A stretch of DNA of 64,000 nt, from positions 1 to 64,000 of the forward strand of contig JAEOUN010000110.1 of assembly GCA_016839245.1 (NCBI GenBank). The letters run 5' to 3'. The stretch is from Candidatus Thorarchaeota archaeon (GTDB lineage Archaea; Asgardarchaeota; Thorarchaeia; Thorarchaeales; Thorarchaeaceae). Each line of letters begins with the position of its first letter. Position 1 is the stretch's first letter. The translations under genes and the position numbers were made by a program. Below, piece after piece: positions 26,576-36,144 of the stretch. The notes under the pieces were generated by a model that was not told where the DNA came from, searched no databases, and saw only the letters and a list, made by a program, of their open reading frames with translations.

Positions 26576-26599
26576 AAGATTTAAGTAAAAACAAATCTT
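26576..26599. promoter_or_regulatory. Inverted repeat around the TATA region of the winged-helix gene
   Basis: AAGATTT (26576-26582) and AAATCTT (26593-26599) form a perfect 7-bp inverted repeat with a TTTAAGTA TATA-like element overlapping it, about 40 bases before the ATG at 26639. It could be the operator for autoregulation by the downstream winged-helix protein. Confidence 0.4.
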
Positions 26600-26638
26600 A
26601 CTAAAGATGACCCACAAAGAAGTGAGGTGAAAAACGCA

Positions 26639-27050
26639 ATGGGTACTGAGGCAAAAACCACTGCCCATCAATATCGGGTCTCAAACGTCAAAGGTGACTG
26701 TCAAATTCAGTCACGAGGTGAATGTGTTCTCCAGTGACCGTAAGGTCTCAACTAGTTTTAGAAGTCTTGTTGCATCCTTTTTGCGATTAGCAGAATCTAG
26801 GTTAAGCTCTACACAAAAAACTGTGTTAAAAGAGAGCCAAAGGTTGCTAAAGTTTCATGACCTAACGGTGACTGCCCTAGCAGACTTAGTGTCTCGTAGT
26901 TCCTCGATTCCATATAGTACAGTAAAATGGAATCTACGGTCTCTAAGAGAGATGGGTCTGCTAACTGGCGGTGACATGAGATCAAAGGGAGAACCTGCGC
27001 GATTGACACCTGAGGCATTGATGTTGGCAGACTATTTGATGAAAGAGTAG
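26639..27050 (+). CDS. Winged-helix regulator with an apparent +1 frame break near its start
   Basis: From about 26694 a 118-residue frame encodes a winged helix: FRSLVASFLRLAESR, a turn, SIPYSTVKWNLRSLREMGLLTG as recognition helix and wing, and a final ALMLADYLMKE helix. The best start signal lies upstream: ATG 26639 with GAGGTG nine bases before it. That ATG opens the neighbouring frame and stops after 32 codons. Omitting one A from the A5 run at 26653-26657 would join the ATG to the winged helix without a stop. Either a base error, programmed frameshifting, or a GTG start at 26694 with a short leader peptide explains this. A clear terminator follows. Confidence 0.6.
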
Positions 27051-27059
27051 TGGAACTAC

Positions 27060-27087
27060 GGGGGCTATTTTAGCCCCCAATTTTTTC
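27060..27087 (+). terminator. Hairpin terminator after the winged-helix gene
   Basis: GGGGGCT pairs with AGCCCCC (7 bp, 5-base loop ATTTT) and is followed by AA and a run of six T. The stem begins 10 bases after the stop codon. Confidence 0.7.
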
Positions 27088-27160
27088 TTTTAGCAATCGA
27101 ATGAAGATTCAGAGTGCTGCCCTGTTCTCGACCAATACTGCTGTGCTTTACATATTGGCG

Positions 27161-27877
27161 TCATTGGATCTTCTTATCGAATTGCTTCCATGATTTTGGA
27201 ATGAGAGCTTTTGCCTCCTCGAGGTCGTTCGCAGCTGTCATAACAATGTCCACAGACTTTGTATCCCGTGGATTATAATCCCCAAGATTCCATTGAAGTG
27301 CCGTGGCAATGTCCTTTGGTCCAGTTTCAATATTCCTTGTGAGGTCGCGGCGGTCTACATCAATTTTGAGCTTTATTGGCGATTCAATCTCCCAAGCATC
27401 AGGAATAGGTTTGGAAGTTATCGCAACACAGAGTGGCGTTTCATCGCAAGCAAATAAAGTCGCCAGTTCTGAGTCATATTTTCCAACATCATCCTTGTAG
27501 CTGGTTGGTCCTCCAATATCAAAGTCCATGACATTGTAGAGCTTTACATCTCGAATGAGGACACTACTTAGATTTGTCATCTTATATCGTACCATCAGGA
27601 TAGGTGAGTTATAGCTCCAGATCTCTATATCTAATTGCAGGGTTGGATTGGTGCTTTCATCAGGAAAGTGATTTAGCACAATGTGCAATTTTCCTGACTC
27701 TGATTCCTCACTCACCAATCTTATGGAATCGCTCTCTGTAGAACTTACCTTATGAACAACTCCTTCTTTGAGATAGGTCAGCCAGAATCCTCCTTTGTAA
27801 TCAGCGGGATTACGAAGAAGTAATTGCTCCTTTCCCTCTGCGTTGATTAGACTAAGTCGTTTGATATAGAAACCCAA
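27161..27877 (-). CDS. Predicted beta-sandwich protein, unknown function
   Basis: A 238-residue soluble protein with alternating strand-like segments (FYIKRLSLINAEG, GKLHIVLNHF, TLQLDIEIWSYNSPILMVRYKMTN) and few helices except at the end. The middle has an IRDVKLYNVMDFDIGG block. The pattern resembles an all-beta carbohydrate-enzyme accessory fold, but no catalytic motif is visible. It starts with TTG after a GAGGAAAAGG stretch. It is monocistronic and converges with the winged-helix gene. Confidence 0.55.
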   Translation of the reverse strand: MGFYIKRLSLINAEGKEQLLLRNPADYKGGFWLTYLKEGVVHKVSSTESDSIRLVSEESESGKLHIVLNHFPDESTNPTLQLDIEIWSYNSPILMVRYKMTNLSSVLIRDVKLYNVMDFDIGGPTSYKDDVGKYDSELATLFACDETPLCVAITSKPIPDAWEIESPIKLKIDVDRRDLTRNIETGPKDIATALQWNLGDYNPRDTKSVDIVMTAANDLEEAKALIPKSWKQFDKKIQ

Positions 27878-28120
27878 GCGACCTTTTCCTCAGGAGGAAC
27901 ATTCGACAGCGTATGCTATGTCCAACCTCGGAAGTCGGTTTCCGGTTTCAAGGATCTCTGACATTAGCGATCACTATACCTATGCTAGTTGGTATTGAAT
28001 TTTTTATTGATATAAACATCGGGATAGGTTCTTGGTCATTTTATAGGACACTTTCTCATAGTTCATAAAGTTGATAAACTAGGTTAATAAGACCTGAATT
28101 GATTTTGGTAGGTTATTATA

Positions 28121-29347
28121 ATGACTATTCTTACCGTCGAACAGCTCCAAAAATGGTACAAAAAACAGCTAGCGAAGAAGTCTGGTGAGTTTATCAAACA
28201 AGCCGAACGTAGCTACAAAGTTGTTGAACGAACTCTCAAGGATGTCGAACACCTCGTCAATGAATTTGAGGGTGAGCAGACTGATGAAGGTGATGGAATT
28301 GCCGTTAGATTTGGCTTAAAACTTAAGGAAATCATTGATGATTTCTATGTCGATAAAGAAATCACCTATGAGAGTACTGAATTGATGCAGAGTGAAATTC
28401 AGCGGTTCATTCAAGAATTGTGGGGCGCAGGTGCAAGATGGATTCGACGCATGGATAAACGATACAAGACGACAATCAAGAGTCTTGATGTGGACATGAA
28501 AGAGCTAGCAAAAGAAACGAAAAAGATTGGAAAGCTACTCTATGATTATTCTTGGGTAAAGGATTTAGAACGAATTGGTGCTAGAATAGACACACTCCAT
28601 GATTTGACATTCAGCAAAGAGGTATTTGAGGAACAGATTAAGACAGTTCGCTTAAAGATAGAAACTGCTACACACGATTATGAAGTATCCAAAAAAGCCT
28701 ACGATGATTTCAAGGAAACATCAAATGTTGGCGAGCTTCTCACTCTTGACAGTCAGGCTGAATCTGTTTCGACCCTGTTAAGAATGAAAATGAATCCGTT
28801 GAAAAAACAAGTCAAAAAGTTCCTTCAAACTGATACTGGAGTTAGAATTGGTCCTGCTGGGCAAAAGGCTCTTGTTGATTATTTTGAAGATCCGTATTCT
28901 GCAATTGTTGCAGAACCGGTTGGCTATCCTGGCTTGCTAGAGGGTCTCTCAGGCCTTCAACAAGCAATTGGTGCTGGAAGATTATCCCTCAAGGATCGGT
29001 TGGCAAGGCGTGCAGTAGAGGAGATTGAGGTACTAAAGACTGGTGAACTTGAGAAACTCCAAAATCAAGCCAAGTCGATAGAAGAAAAAAGACATGCATA
29101 CGCTGGTTCTGATGTATATGCTAAAAGTGAACAACTTGCTAATAATCTAAACGAGGCAAAGAAAAATCTCGAGTATCACAAGAATGATTTATTGCGGATT
29201 AGAGATGACCTTCAAAGGCAGATTGCTAAAGTTGCAGAGTTTAAGACACGAATTGAATCTGAGATTCTTGAGGCATTCAATGAAAAAATAACTATTCAAC
29301 TTGAGGTCTCGTTGGAACCTCTTGTAGCTATGTGTGCTATTGACTAA
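28121..29347 (+). CDS. Coiled-coil protein, first gene of coiled-coil cluster
   Basis: A 408-residue, Lys/Glu-rich protein with heptad-like repeats at about residues 1-60, 130-230 and 300-385. A less helical central segment (about 240-290) contains VRIGPAGQKALVDYF and YPGLLEGLSGLQQ. The C-terminus ends in a hydrophobic strand-like stretch (ITIQLEVSLEPLV). I do not recognise the family. An AGGT element precedes the ATG. The D-aminoacyl-tRNA deacylase gene follows after 16 bases, so the two are probably cotranscribed, and two more coiled-coil genes follow on the same strand. Confidence 0.65.
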   Translation: MTILTVEQLQKWYKKQLAKKSGEFIKQAERSYKVVERTLKDVEHLVNEFEGEQTDEGDGIAVRFGLKLKEIIDDFYVDKEITYESTELMQSEIQRFIQELWGAGARWIRRMDKRYKTTIKSLDVDMKELAKETKKIGKLLYDYSWVKDLERIGARIDTLHDLTFSKEVFEEQIKTVRLKIETATHDYEVSKKAYDDFKETSNVGELLTLDSQAESVSTLLRMKMNPLKKQVKKFLQTDTGVRIGPAGQKALVDYFEDPYSAIVAEPVGYPGLLEGLSGLQQAIGAGRLSLKDRLARRAVEEIEVLKTGELEKLQNQAKSIEEKRHAYAGSDVYAKSEQLANNLNEAKKNLEYHKNDLLRIRDDLQRQIAKVAEFKTRIESEILEAFNEKITIQLEVSLEPLVAMCAID

Positions 29348-29363
29348 TTGGAAGAGGATATCA

Positions 29364-30188
29364 TTGCGTGTTCTAGTTACTTCAAAAAAAGATACTGCAA
29401 GTCAGACCATTAGAGATGTATTGGTTGAAGATTATGGATTCAGTCCCAATGGTAATTCCTTTGAAGGCAGTCCAATCTTGGAATATAAGAAATCTGCTAT
29501 ACTCATAACAACTGAGCAAGATATGATCTATTGTGAGCATCTTGAAAAATACTTCAAAACAGACGCATTCATTTTTTGTTCCCGTCATCGAGCAGAATCT
29601 GGTAAACCTGCGCTTCTTGTTCACAGTACTGGCAATTTAGGAAATGATGCACTCTTTGGTGGAAATCCAAATGAAATATCTATGTCTGCACCCTCATTAG
29701 TGTCTACTGCATTAAAGCGATTATATTCAGAGCGAGTGGAAAGGAATCTTCAGGATTTTGATATCACTCTTGAAGTGACTCATCACGGACCTACCACAAT
29801 GAATACTCCTCTTGTCTTTATCGAGCTTGGAAGTACTGAAGAGTATTGGACACATAAAGAAGGAGCACGAGCTGTAAGTGCTGCCATTGTTGAATGTATT
29901 GATGAACCACTGAAAACTGATGCAGTGATTGGATTTGGGGGAACGCACTATGCCAGTAAATTCAACAGACTTGTTCTTGAAAAAGAGTACAAGATTGGAC
30001 ATATCGCTCCAAAATATGCTTTGAATGACATAACCCTTGATGTCATCAAACAAATGATGAATCGAACTACTGGAACAACAAGGAAAGCAATTGTAGATTG
30101 GAAGGGAATGAATGCTGAGCACAAGGAGCACTTATTTCCTCTCTTGGAGGATTCTGGTCTAGAAATTGTGCGTGACAAGGATGCATGA
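29364..30188 (+). CDS. dtdA: D-aminoacyl-tRNA deacylase, DtdA/GEK1 type
   Basis: Hydrolyses D-amino acids mischarged on tRNA. This archaeal and plant family (DtdA/GEK1) is unrelated to bacterial DtdB. Family motifs are present: VTSKKDTAS at the start, FCSRHRAESGKPALLVHSTGN, VTHHGPTTMNTPLVFIELGS, and IGFGGTHYASKF with the metal-binding histidines. I place the start at TTG 29364, which has GAGG at proper distance and gives the usual N-terminus; a GTG at 29334 would overlap the preceding gene. The length of 274 residues matches the family. Confidence 0.93.
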   Translation: MRVLVTSKKDTASQTIRDVLVEDYGFSPNGNSFEGSPILEYKKSAILITTEQDMIYCEHLEKYFKTDAFIFCSRHRAESGKPALLVHSTGNLGNDALFGGNPNEISMSAPSLVSTALKRLYSERVERNLQDFDITLEVTHHGPTTMNTPLVFIELGSTEEYWTHKEGARAVSAAIVECIDEPLKTDAVIGFGGTHYASKFNRLVLEKEYKIGHIAPKYALNDITLDVIKQMMNRTTGTTRKAIVDWKGMNAEHKEHLFPLLEDSGLEIVRDKDA

Positions 30189-30255
30189 AGCCAAGTTTTT
30201 AGATATATAGTCACATCACGATAGAGTTTTTATGATTATATTACATTCCCGAAAG

Positions 30256-30275
30256 GCTAATTACTGCGAATTAGC
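30256..30275. repeat. 7-bp inverted repeat upstream of second coiled-coil gene
   Basis: GCTAATT (30256-30262) and AATTAGC (30269-30275) flank ACTGCG. A related half, CCAATTAGG, occurs 10 bases further. It lies about 40 bases before the ATG at 30313 and could be a regulator site. Confidence 0.3.
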
Positions 30276-30312
30276 AACACCGCCAATTAGGTAAAAATTA
30301 GATGGGGATTGA

Positions 30313-31218
30313 ATGGCCGCTAAAGATAATGACGCTGAAATTAAGGAACTTGTGGAGAGGGTCAATAACATAGCTGATGAATTAGAGACCATCAAAGAAG
30401 AGCTTAGTGCACTGGGTACCCTTTCGGAACTCAAAGACACGGTTGAAGAAATAAAGAGTTCATCAGAAGGTGTTTCAAAAAATATAGAGAGTATTTCGTC
30501 GGTCCTTGATGGAATGGAGGAATCCATTAAGAATGTAGTAGAATCGAAGGAAACCGAGGTCATCATTAAGAAAATAGATGACATTCTAATATCTCTCACA
30601 GAATCTGATGTTGTAGCAAAGAAACTAGACGACCTTCAAGGATACATAGCCGGTCTATCTACAATTGAAGAAAAAGTGCAAGATCTCTCAAATCAATTTG
30701 GAGAAACCAATGAAATTGTCGGCATAATTGTACGTCAGCTTGATGATATAGAACGGAAATACAATCAATCAATAGAGAAAATTAGTGATACTGCTGAGAT
30801 GGTTACAAAAATAATGGAATCCACATCGCTTGCTGATGCATCTTCTGAATCAAAGCCCTCAGGAAAGAAGGTCACGAAGACTACTGATGAGTCGGAAGAG
30901 GATTCTTCAAAAGAACTGCCACACGTATCGAAAGCAAATCTTCCTTCGACTATTGAAGCTCTCATGAATCGTTTACTTGGTTTAGTAAATCCACAGACTG
31001 AAGCGACTGAAATGGCAGAAGCTCTTGAGGATGTGCGAGATCAATTGACTACAATGATAAAGGGTCATACTCCCGTGCTCTTCCAATTTGGAAAGAGAGC
31101 ACGCGAACTCAAGTCATATCCTCCTACAGCGACACTTAATGAAAATGATATTGCTACATTAAACAAGGAAATCAAATCATGGGCAAGTAAATTAAAAGAA
31201 ATTGCTAAGAGTTCATAA
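30313..31218 (+). CDS. Coiled-coil protein with acidic linker and helical C-terminal domain
   Basis: A 301-residue protein. Residues 5-170 are a near-continuous heptad coiled coil (for example ELVERVNNIADELETIKEEL and SELKDTVEEI). A Ser/Lys/Glu-rich disordered linker spans about 175-205. A small helical domain follows with LPSTIEALMNRLLGLVNPQ and PVLFQFGKRARELKSYPPTA. I do not recognise the family. It has no membrane segment. It sits between dtdA and a cysteine-cluster gene, on the same strand as two other coiled-coil proteins. Confidence 0.65.
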   Translation: MAAKDNDAEIKELVERVNNIADELETIKEELSALGTLSELKDTVEEIKSSSEGVSKNIESISSVLDGMEESIKNVVESKETEVIIKKIDDILISLTESDVVAKKLDDLQGYIAGLSTIEEKVQDLSNQFGETNEIVGIIVRQLDDIERKYNQSIEKISDTAEMVTKIMESTSLADASSESKPSGKKVTKTTDESEEDSSKELPHVSKANLPSTIEALMNRLLGLVNPQTEATEMAEALEDVRDQLTTMIKGHTPVLFQFGKRARELKSYPPTATLNENDIATLNKEIKSWASKLKEIAKSS

Positions 31219-31336
31219 ATTCATTTCTTATCACTAATCGTTTCATGTTTTTTTGGGTATTCCAGTGGCATAGGTTTATTTCTTTTATTCACAAATGCGC
31301 AATTGGAAATGTCATTTGTGATTATAATCGCATGAC

Positions 31337-31359
31337 ATTTGGAACTCAATGTTCCAAAT
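31337..31359. promoter_or_regulatory. Perfect 9-bp inverted repeat upstream of the cysteine-cluster gene
   Basis: ATTTGGAAC (31337-31345) and GTTCCAAAT (31351-31359) are separated by TCAAT. The site ends 19 bases before the ATG at 31379, where a repressor would block transcription or a hairpin would sit in the leader. Arm length and symmetry make chance unlikely. Confidence 0.5.
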
Positions 31360-31378
31360 TCTCTGACTGTATGAAAGG

Positions 31379-32191
31379 ATGGTAGTATCTATGGAACTCA
31401 AAAAACACAATGATCAATTCTCATCACGACTCAATCTTTTAGATAAATCCTCTGACTTGCAACTGGCGAAAGAATTCATTGAGATGCATGAGTCAAAATG
31501 CACAGAGTGTCAAGAAGATCGTCTTCGCTGTGCAACTCGACCCGCGTGCAAGGACAGAAATTTCCTCAATACTATGATTGAGATTGGCGTTGAACCAGAA
31601 GATCTACCTAATTTTTGTTATAGTCAGAATCTTGAGCAAATTCGACGTTACGTATTGGAGAAAAAGGGACGAAAAATGATTGATAGGAGACTTCCGATTA
31701 AAGATCTTCTCTCTACATTGGGAGTCAGTTCAATCAGACACTTCACTACAAAGTTCAAAAAAGAGTGGTCTAATTTCTCACAAGTTCAAGAGAATAATGT
31801 ATTGCTCGTAGCAGGCGACACTTTGCTTTTCCGTTTTGATTTTCATCGTGGGATTGTAACGGTGAATCCAACAAAGGATAGGATTCTTAGCTTTGATGTT
31901 TTCAAATTATATTGTAAACTCTTTTCATCGTACTATGAATTGGAGTCGACGATTCAAGATATCACATCAAACTGGTGGATTGTTTCGATTACCTACTTAG
32001 CTGTTGATGTGGCTAATATTCGTACCTTGCAAAAAAGCGACTTCGCTGATGCTTTCGATGCAATACATTACAAAGAAATGGATGATAAAGCTCAGATTGA
32101 TGTTGAGGTTGTCTATACACCCGACTCAACACCTCTCGAAGCTGAAAATCTTCAGGAACTGTTTCTAAGAGTATCAAAACTCAAGAAATGA
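31379..32191 (+). CDS. Cysteine-cluster protein of unknown function
   Basis: A 270-residue protein. A cysteine cluster lies at about residues 41-57 (CTECQEDRLRC and RPAC) with another Cys near residue 80, suggesting a zinc or iron-sulfur site. A basic region near 97-110 and a mixed alpha/beta C-terminal half follow, with a strand-rich patch (VLLVAGDTLLFRFDFHRGIVTVNP). I do not recognise the family. ATG 31391 (codon 5) is an equally possible start. The 1300-residue coiled-coil gene begins 50 bases after its stop, so it probably belongs to the same transcription unit. Confidence 0.6.
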   Translation: MVVSMELKKHNDQFSSRLNLLDKSSDLQLAKEFIEMHESKCTECQEDRLRCATRPACKDRNFLNTMIEIGVEPEDLPNFCYSQNLEQIRRYVLEKKGRKMIDRRLPIKDLLSTLGVSSIRHFTTKFKKEWSNFSQVQENNVLLVAGDTLLFRFDFHRGIVTVNPTKDRILSFDVFKLYCKLFSSYYELESTIQDITSNWWIVSITYLAVDVANIRTLQKSDFADAFDAIHYKEMDDKAQIDVEVVYTPDSTPLEAENLQELFLRVSKLKK

Positions 32192-32241
32192 GACGATGCT
32201 CGACACTCAGTTCAAAACTAAAAACGCGGTGGGATGCGTAA

Positions 32242-35200
32242 ATGAGTGATGACATAGTTAATAAAACGGTGCCCATTCTCAGGAAGAACCTTGATCTTAC
32301 AGAGGTCGAGGTAAAGGTAATTGTTCCAATATTCCTGGGCGGCAACATGACTGCTGGAGGAATTGCACTCCTATCTGGAGAGAAACTTCCATCAGTGAAA
32401 CGAGCTCTTTCCAGACTGGTCTCAAAAGGGATGATCTCAGAAATCAAAGGTATAGTTCCAGTATACCGTGCCCTATCACCAAGTCTGGCTTTATCTGATA
32501 AATTGGGCGAGGCCTTAAAACAAGTTCAGAGTCTAACAAATGAATCAGATAAGGTACTAACATCCAGAATCGAAGGTTCTGGAGCAGTGGTCGAAACTAT
32601 AGTTGAACAACAAAAAGGCGCTTTAAATGATATACGAAATTCATTATCTGAATACGAGGATGAAATTGTAAACCTTGTTCGTGTTCAAATTGATCAGGTT
32701 GTGACAACGTCTACTGGTGCTATAGCTAAATTCTCGGAAGAGATTGAAAAAGCATTAAACCAGCTTGATACGACTTTAGATTCCAGTCTAGGTACAAAGA
32801 TGCATGAACTGCAATCGGAGATAGATAAAGCACAAGTAGCCCTTGGAAAGGATTTGACTAAATCAGCAAAGGATTTTGACAAGTGGCTAAAACAGGAACG
32901 AAAAGGACCAATTAGCTCAGCTGATGAATTCCGATTAAAATCTGAGGAAATGATAGAAGTTGTTAAGGATGCATTGGCAAAAGCACTTACACAATCAAAT
33001 GAATCAATTCGGAAAATAGCTAGGAATATCTCCAGTACTTTAACCTCGCTTGCATCAAATGCATCTGATTCAGGCTTGTCAGTAATTAATGGAGTTTCTG
33101 CTGACATCACGCAATTACTCAATAATCTAGACACAGAACTTGAGCAAGCTTATCTCACCGGGCAAGAATCGCTTAATGAAGTCATCACTCAGTCTCGTGA
33201 GATAAGTGCTGAATACGGTGAATTTGCCAAGGGTAGAATAGACGAGGCAATAGAGATAATCGATTCAGTTGGAGGTATTGTGGACGAATGGAAAGACGAA
33301 GTAGCTGGTCTTATGGATGTTGCGTCTCAATCAGTGACCTCTCAGTTGAATCAAGTCGGAGTAACAGATGCGAATTATCTAGAAGTTATGAGAAACTCAC
33401 TTGCATCCCACCTTGAACGAGTGAATAACTCTCTCGATGATGAATATGAATCTCTAAAGACCTTGGCTACTACTTTAGGAGTAGAGTGTGAAAACAACCT
33501 TGGTGAAACGAGGTCGCTCCTCCTTGAACTATTGCAGAATCAGAACGAAGAAGAACAGATTGCATGTGATGACACCGCAAAAACCTTGTACATTGATTTA
33601 GAAAAATGGGTAGATAACACAATAGCATCAATTGAGAAGAATTTAACGAGTACTTCCGATGATATTTCTAACATTCTTGATACAGAGATTTCTGAACTTA
33701 ACTCTATTTCAGAAGCTATGAATAGCAGGTTGAAATCGGCCTTTAACTCTGTTATCAAATCGACTTCTACAAAGAATGAGTCTCTTCTAACATCTGTCAA
33801 GAAAACAACACATGATTTTGAGTCGGCCGTGGGTACTAGACTTGATGAACTCATTACTAGTTTCACTGTAGCCACAGAGAAACAGATTCGCGACGCGAAA
33901 GAACTCTATGAAGGATTGAGAAACCGCTTAGATTCTAGAATGTCGAAAAGTGTTTCAACAATTAACTCACAAGCTGATCGTATACAAAAGGAGATAGCAA
34001 ATAGCATCTCTGAGCAAGAAAACCGCCTTGAACAGCATACTCTGGCCATCAGAGATGAATTTCATCAACGTCTTGAAGACATTACCAATCAATTTCTGAG
34101 CCTTTCAAAGGGTCTTGAAGCTACTTTTTATGGCCTTCTCTCAAGTCAGACTGTTGAAGCTCGAGAGATCATCACAGCAGCTCATTCTGAGTTCAGAACC
34201 TCGTTAAAGAATGAGGTATCAAGCCTGAAAGAAGACTCTCAGAAAATGCAACAGGAATACTCGACAGAACTTGCTTTGAAGATTGAAGAGGTTGGTTCAT
34301 CTGTTGAAACAGCACGAAAGGCTTTGGAAGAACTCTCAGTTCAGAAACGGGTTGAGATATCGGAAAGCATGTCTGAAACACTTGGTGCTTTGGAGAATTC
34401 TGTTAGAAGTACTGAACAAAATCTTCGTGATTTGGAATCTGGCACCGTTAAACAATTCATTGAGAATATGGAACAAGTATCTCAAGAATTTAAGGTAACA
34501 GCTGATGGAGCTAGAGACAATATCATCGAGAGACTTGATAATATCAAATCTATTGCTACGGAGTCATTGGGTCGAAGTGCATCATCAGCAAAAACTACCG
34601 CTGAGGTATTTATTGACTCACAGAAAGATTTCAAACAAAGATTCGTTGCCGACTCAAGTAAGAAAATGAATCGACTTGCTACAAAACGTTCCAAATCTTC
34701 TGCAGTAATCATAGAAGGATTCCAGACACAATTATCTGAACACCAGACTGGCGGCGTAAAAGAACGTAGTATTGCCAAAGATGAAATTCTCGCCGCAATC
34801 GAAACTCGTAGATCTGAGGTGGCAAATGCATTCGATGCGGCATCAGATTGGATTGATTCCACAATGAGTAATGTTGCTACTTCGCTCGACACGCATGGTA
34901 ACAAGCTGAAGAATGAGTTGACAATAATGCAAAAAGGTCTGCAGAAATCCGCAATCGATGCTACCGTTGAAATTCAAGAACGTGGTAACTCTGATGCAGA
35001 TCGTCTACTTGAAATCGTTACGGCAGTGTTAGAAAAGACTCAGAGTATTGTCATCGATAGACTCAATGATTTTGGGGATAGCTGTGCAGCCGCATTGATA
35101 AAAGGTAATGATTCCTTAGTACAAATACCTACGAAAATTGGAGAGGAGATAGCTGAAATGGAAACTATAGTGTCTGAAGATATGGCTAAGGATTATTCTG

Positions 35201-36144
35201 CAATTTCTGGAAACCTTGGTACTTCATTCACAGAATGCCAGCGGTCTGCAGAGTCAATGTCTGAGGGCTTTAAGAATTTCCTAGAAGCAGTTTCAATTTC
35301 TATGACAGAAGAGCGAGATGAGCTGATGGAGTCATTAAAGAAAAGTAATGACTTGGCAAATCAACATGCATCACGAAAGTTCGAAATGATTGGTCTGGAT
35401 CTTAAGACTCAATTAAGCACTGATACATCTCGACTCTTGGAAGATGCACAAGCGGCAATCACAGCAAAGAATCTTGAGATAACTAATGCTGTGACGAAAA
35501 CTACGAATACTGTAAATGAAGAGACTTCTACGTCACGTCAAACTAGAAATACAGTATTGTCATCATTTGGGAATGACTCTGAGAAATCCTTGAGGCGTTG
35601 GTCTTCTGAGCAAAAAGATGCTTTAAAGGCACTTCGTGACCAATTAGCTTCTTCAATTTCGGGTATTACAGATCCGACAAAATCAACAATTGATACTTTG
35701 GATGCAATTCATCAGTTAGGAGATGATATGTTAGCAGCTTCAAAAGAAAGAACATGGTATCTATCAGGAGCTGAGGAAGCTTGTGCTCATATAATTGACA
35801 TGGCCGAACGAGCCGAGGAGTCCATTGTCATCTCTGTAACTGATTTATCATGCATTGACATCAAGAAGTTGGCAAAAGTCAAAGCACCAGGAAGAAAGGT
35901 CCTCATTATTCCTGAAGAGGAGGAACCAAGCCCATTATTGGAATCTCTTGAAGGTTGGAGAGTCTGGGAAACCAAGACACCAATGCTTCTTTCAATAGTT
36001 GATGATAAGGAGATTCTTGTCGGTGGTGCAACTGATACACAGGCCTTAGTCGCTATAGTATCTGAAGATGCAAGCTATCTACGTCTATTCCATGATGTAC
36101 TGGGACCACGACTTATCAATAATCGAATTATTGTTCAAAAATAA
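32242..36144 (+). CDS. 1300-residue winged-helix / coiled-coil / TrmB-PLD-like protein
   Basis: Three parts are visible. Residues 1-85 form a TrmB-like winged helix (LTEVEVKVIVPIFLGG, TAGGIALLSGEKLPSVKRALSRLVSKGMI). Residues from about 85 to 1165 are almost entirely helical, low in Pro and Gly, rich in Ser, Glu and Lys, with repeated heptads, as in SMC-like or methyl-accepting rods but without ATPase or signalling motifs. Residues from about 1170 resemble the C-terminal PLD-like part of TrmB regulators (EEACAHIIDMAERAEESIVISVTDL, KVLIIPEEEEPSPLLESLEGW, LVGGATD). An HxK motif is absent, so it is not a phospholipase. A DNA-tethered filament or chromosome-organising role is only inference. It overlaps the convergent rimI gene by 17 bases. 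Confidence 0.75.
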   Translation: MSDDIVNKTVPILRKNLDLTEVEVKVIVPIFLGGNMTAGGIALLSGEKLPSVKRALSRLVSKGMISEIKGIVPVYRALSPSLALSDKLGEALKQVQSLTNESDKVLTSRIEGSGAVVETIVEQQKGALNDIRNSLSEYEDEIVNLVRVQIDQVVTTSTGAIAKFSEEIEKALNQLDTTLDSSLGTKMHELQSEIDKAQVALGKDLTKSAKDFDKWLKQERKGPISSADEFRLKSEEMIEVVKDALAKALTQSNESIRKIARNISSTLTSLASNASDSGLSVINGVSADITQLLNNLDTELEQAYLTGQESLNEVITQSREISAEYGEFAKGRIDEAIEIIDSVGGIVDEWKDEVAGLMDVASQSVTSQLNQVGVTDANYLEVMRNSLASHLERVNNSLDDEYESLKTLATTLGVECENNLGETRSLLLELLQNQNEEEQIACDDTAKTLYIDLEKWVDNTIASIEKNLTSTSDDISNILDTEISELNSISEAMNSRLKSAFNSVIKSTSTKNESLLTSVKKTTHDFESAVGTRLDELITSFTVATEKQIRDAKELYEGLRNRLDSRMSKSVSTINSQADRIQKEIANSISEQENRLEQHTLAIRDEFHQRLEDITNQFLSLSKGLEATFYGLLSSQTVEAREIITAAHSEFRTSLKNEVSSLKEDSQKMQQEYSTELALKIEEVGSSVETARKALEELSVQKRVEISESMSETLGALENSVRSTEQNLRDLESGTVKQFIENMEQVSQEFKVTADGARDNIIERLDNIKSIATESLGRSASSAKTTAEVFIDSQKDFKQRFVADSSKKMNRLATKRSKSSAVIIEGFQTQLSEHQTGGVKERSIAKDEILAAIETRRSEVANAFDAASDWIDSTMSNVATSLDTHGNKLKNELTIMQKGLQKSAIDATVEIQERGNSDADRLLEIVTAVLEKTQSIVIDRLNDFGDSCAAALIKGNDSLVQIPTKIGEEIAEMETIVSEDMAKDYSAISGNLGTSFTECQRSAESMSEGFKNFLEAVSISMTEERDELMESLKKSNDLANQHASRKFEMIGLDLKTQLSTDTSRLLEDAQAAITAKNLEITNAVTKTTNTVNEETSTSRQTRNTVLSSFGNDSEKSLRRWSSEQKDALKALRDQLASSISGITDPTKSTIDTLDAIHQLGDDMLAASKERTWYLSGAEEACAHIIDMAERAEESIVISVTDLSCIDIKKLAKVKAPGRKVLIIPEEEEPSPLLESLEGWRVWETKTPMLLSIVDDKEILVGGATDTQALVAIVSEDASYLRLFHDVLGPRLINNRIIVQK

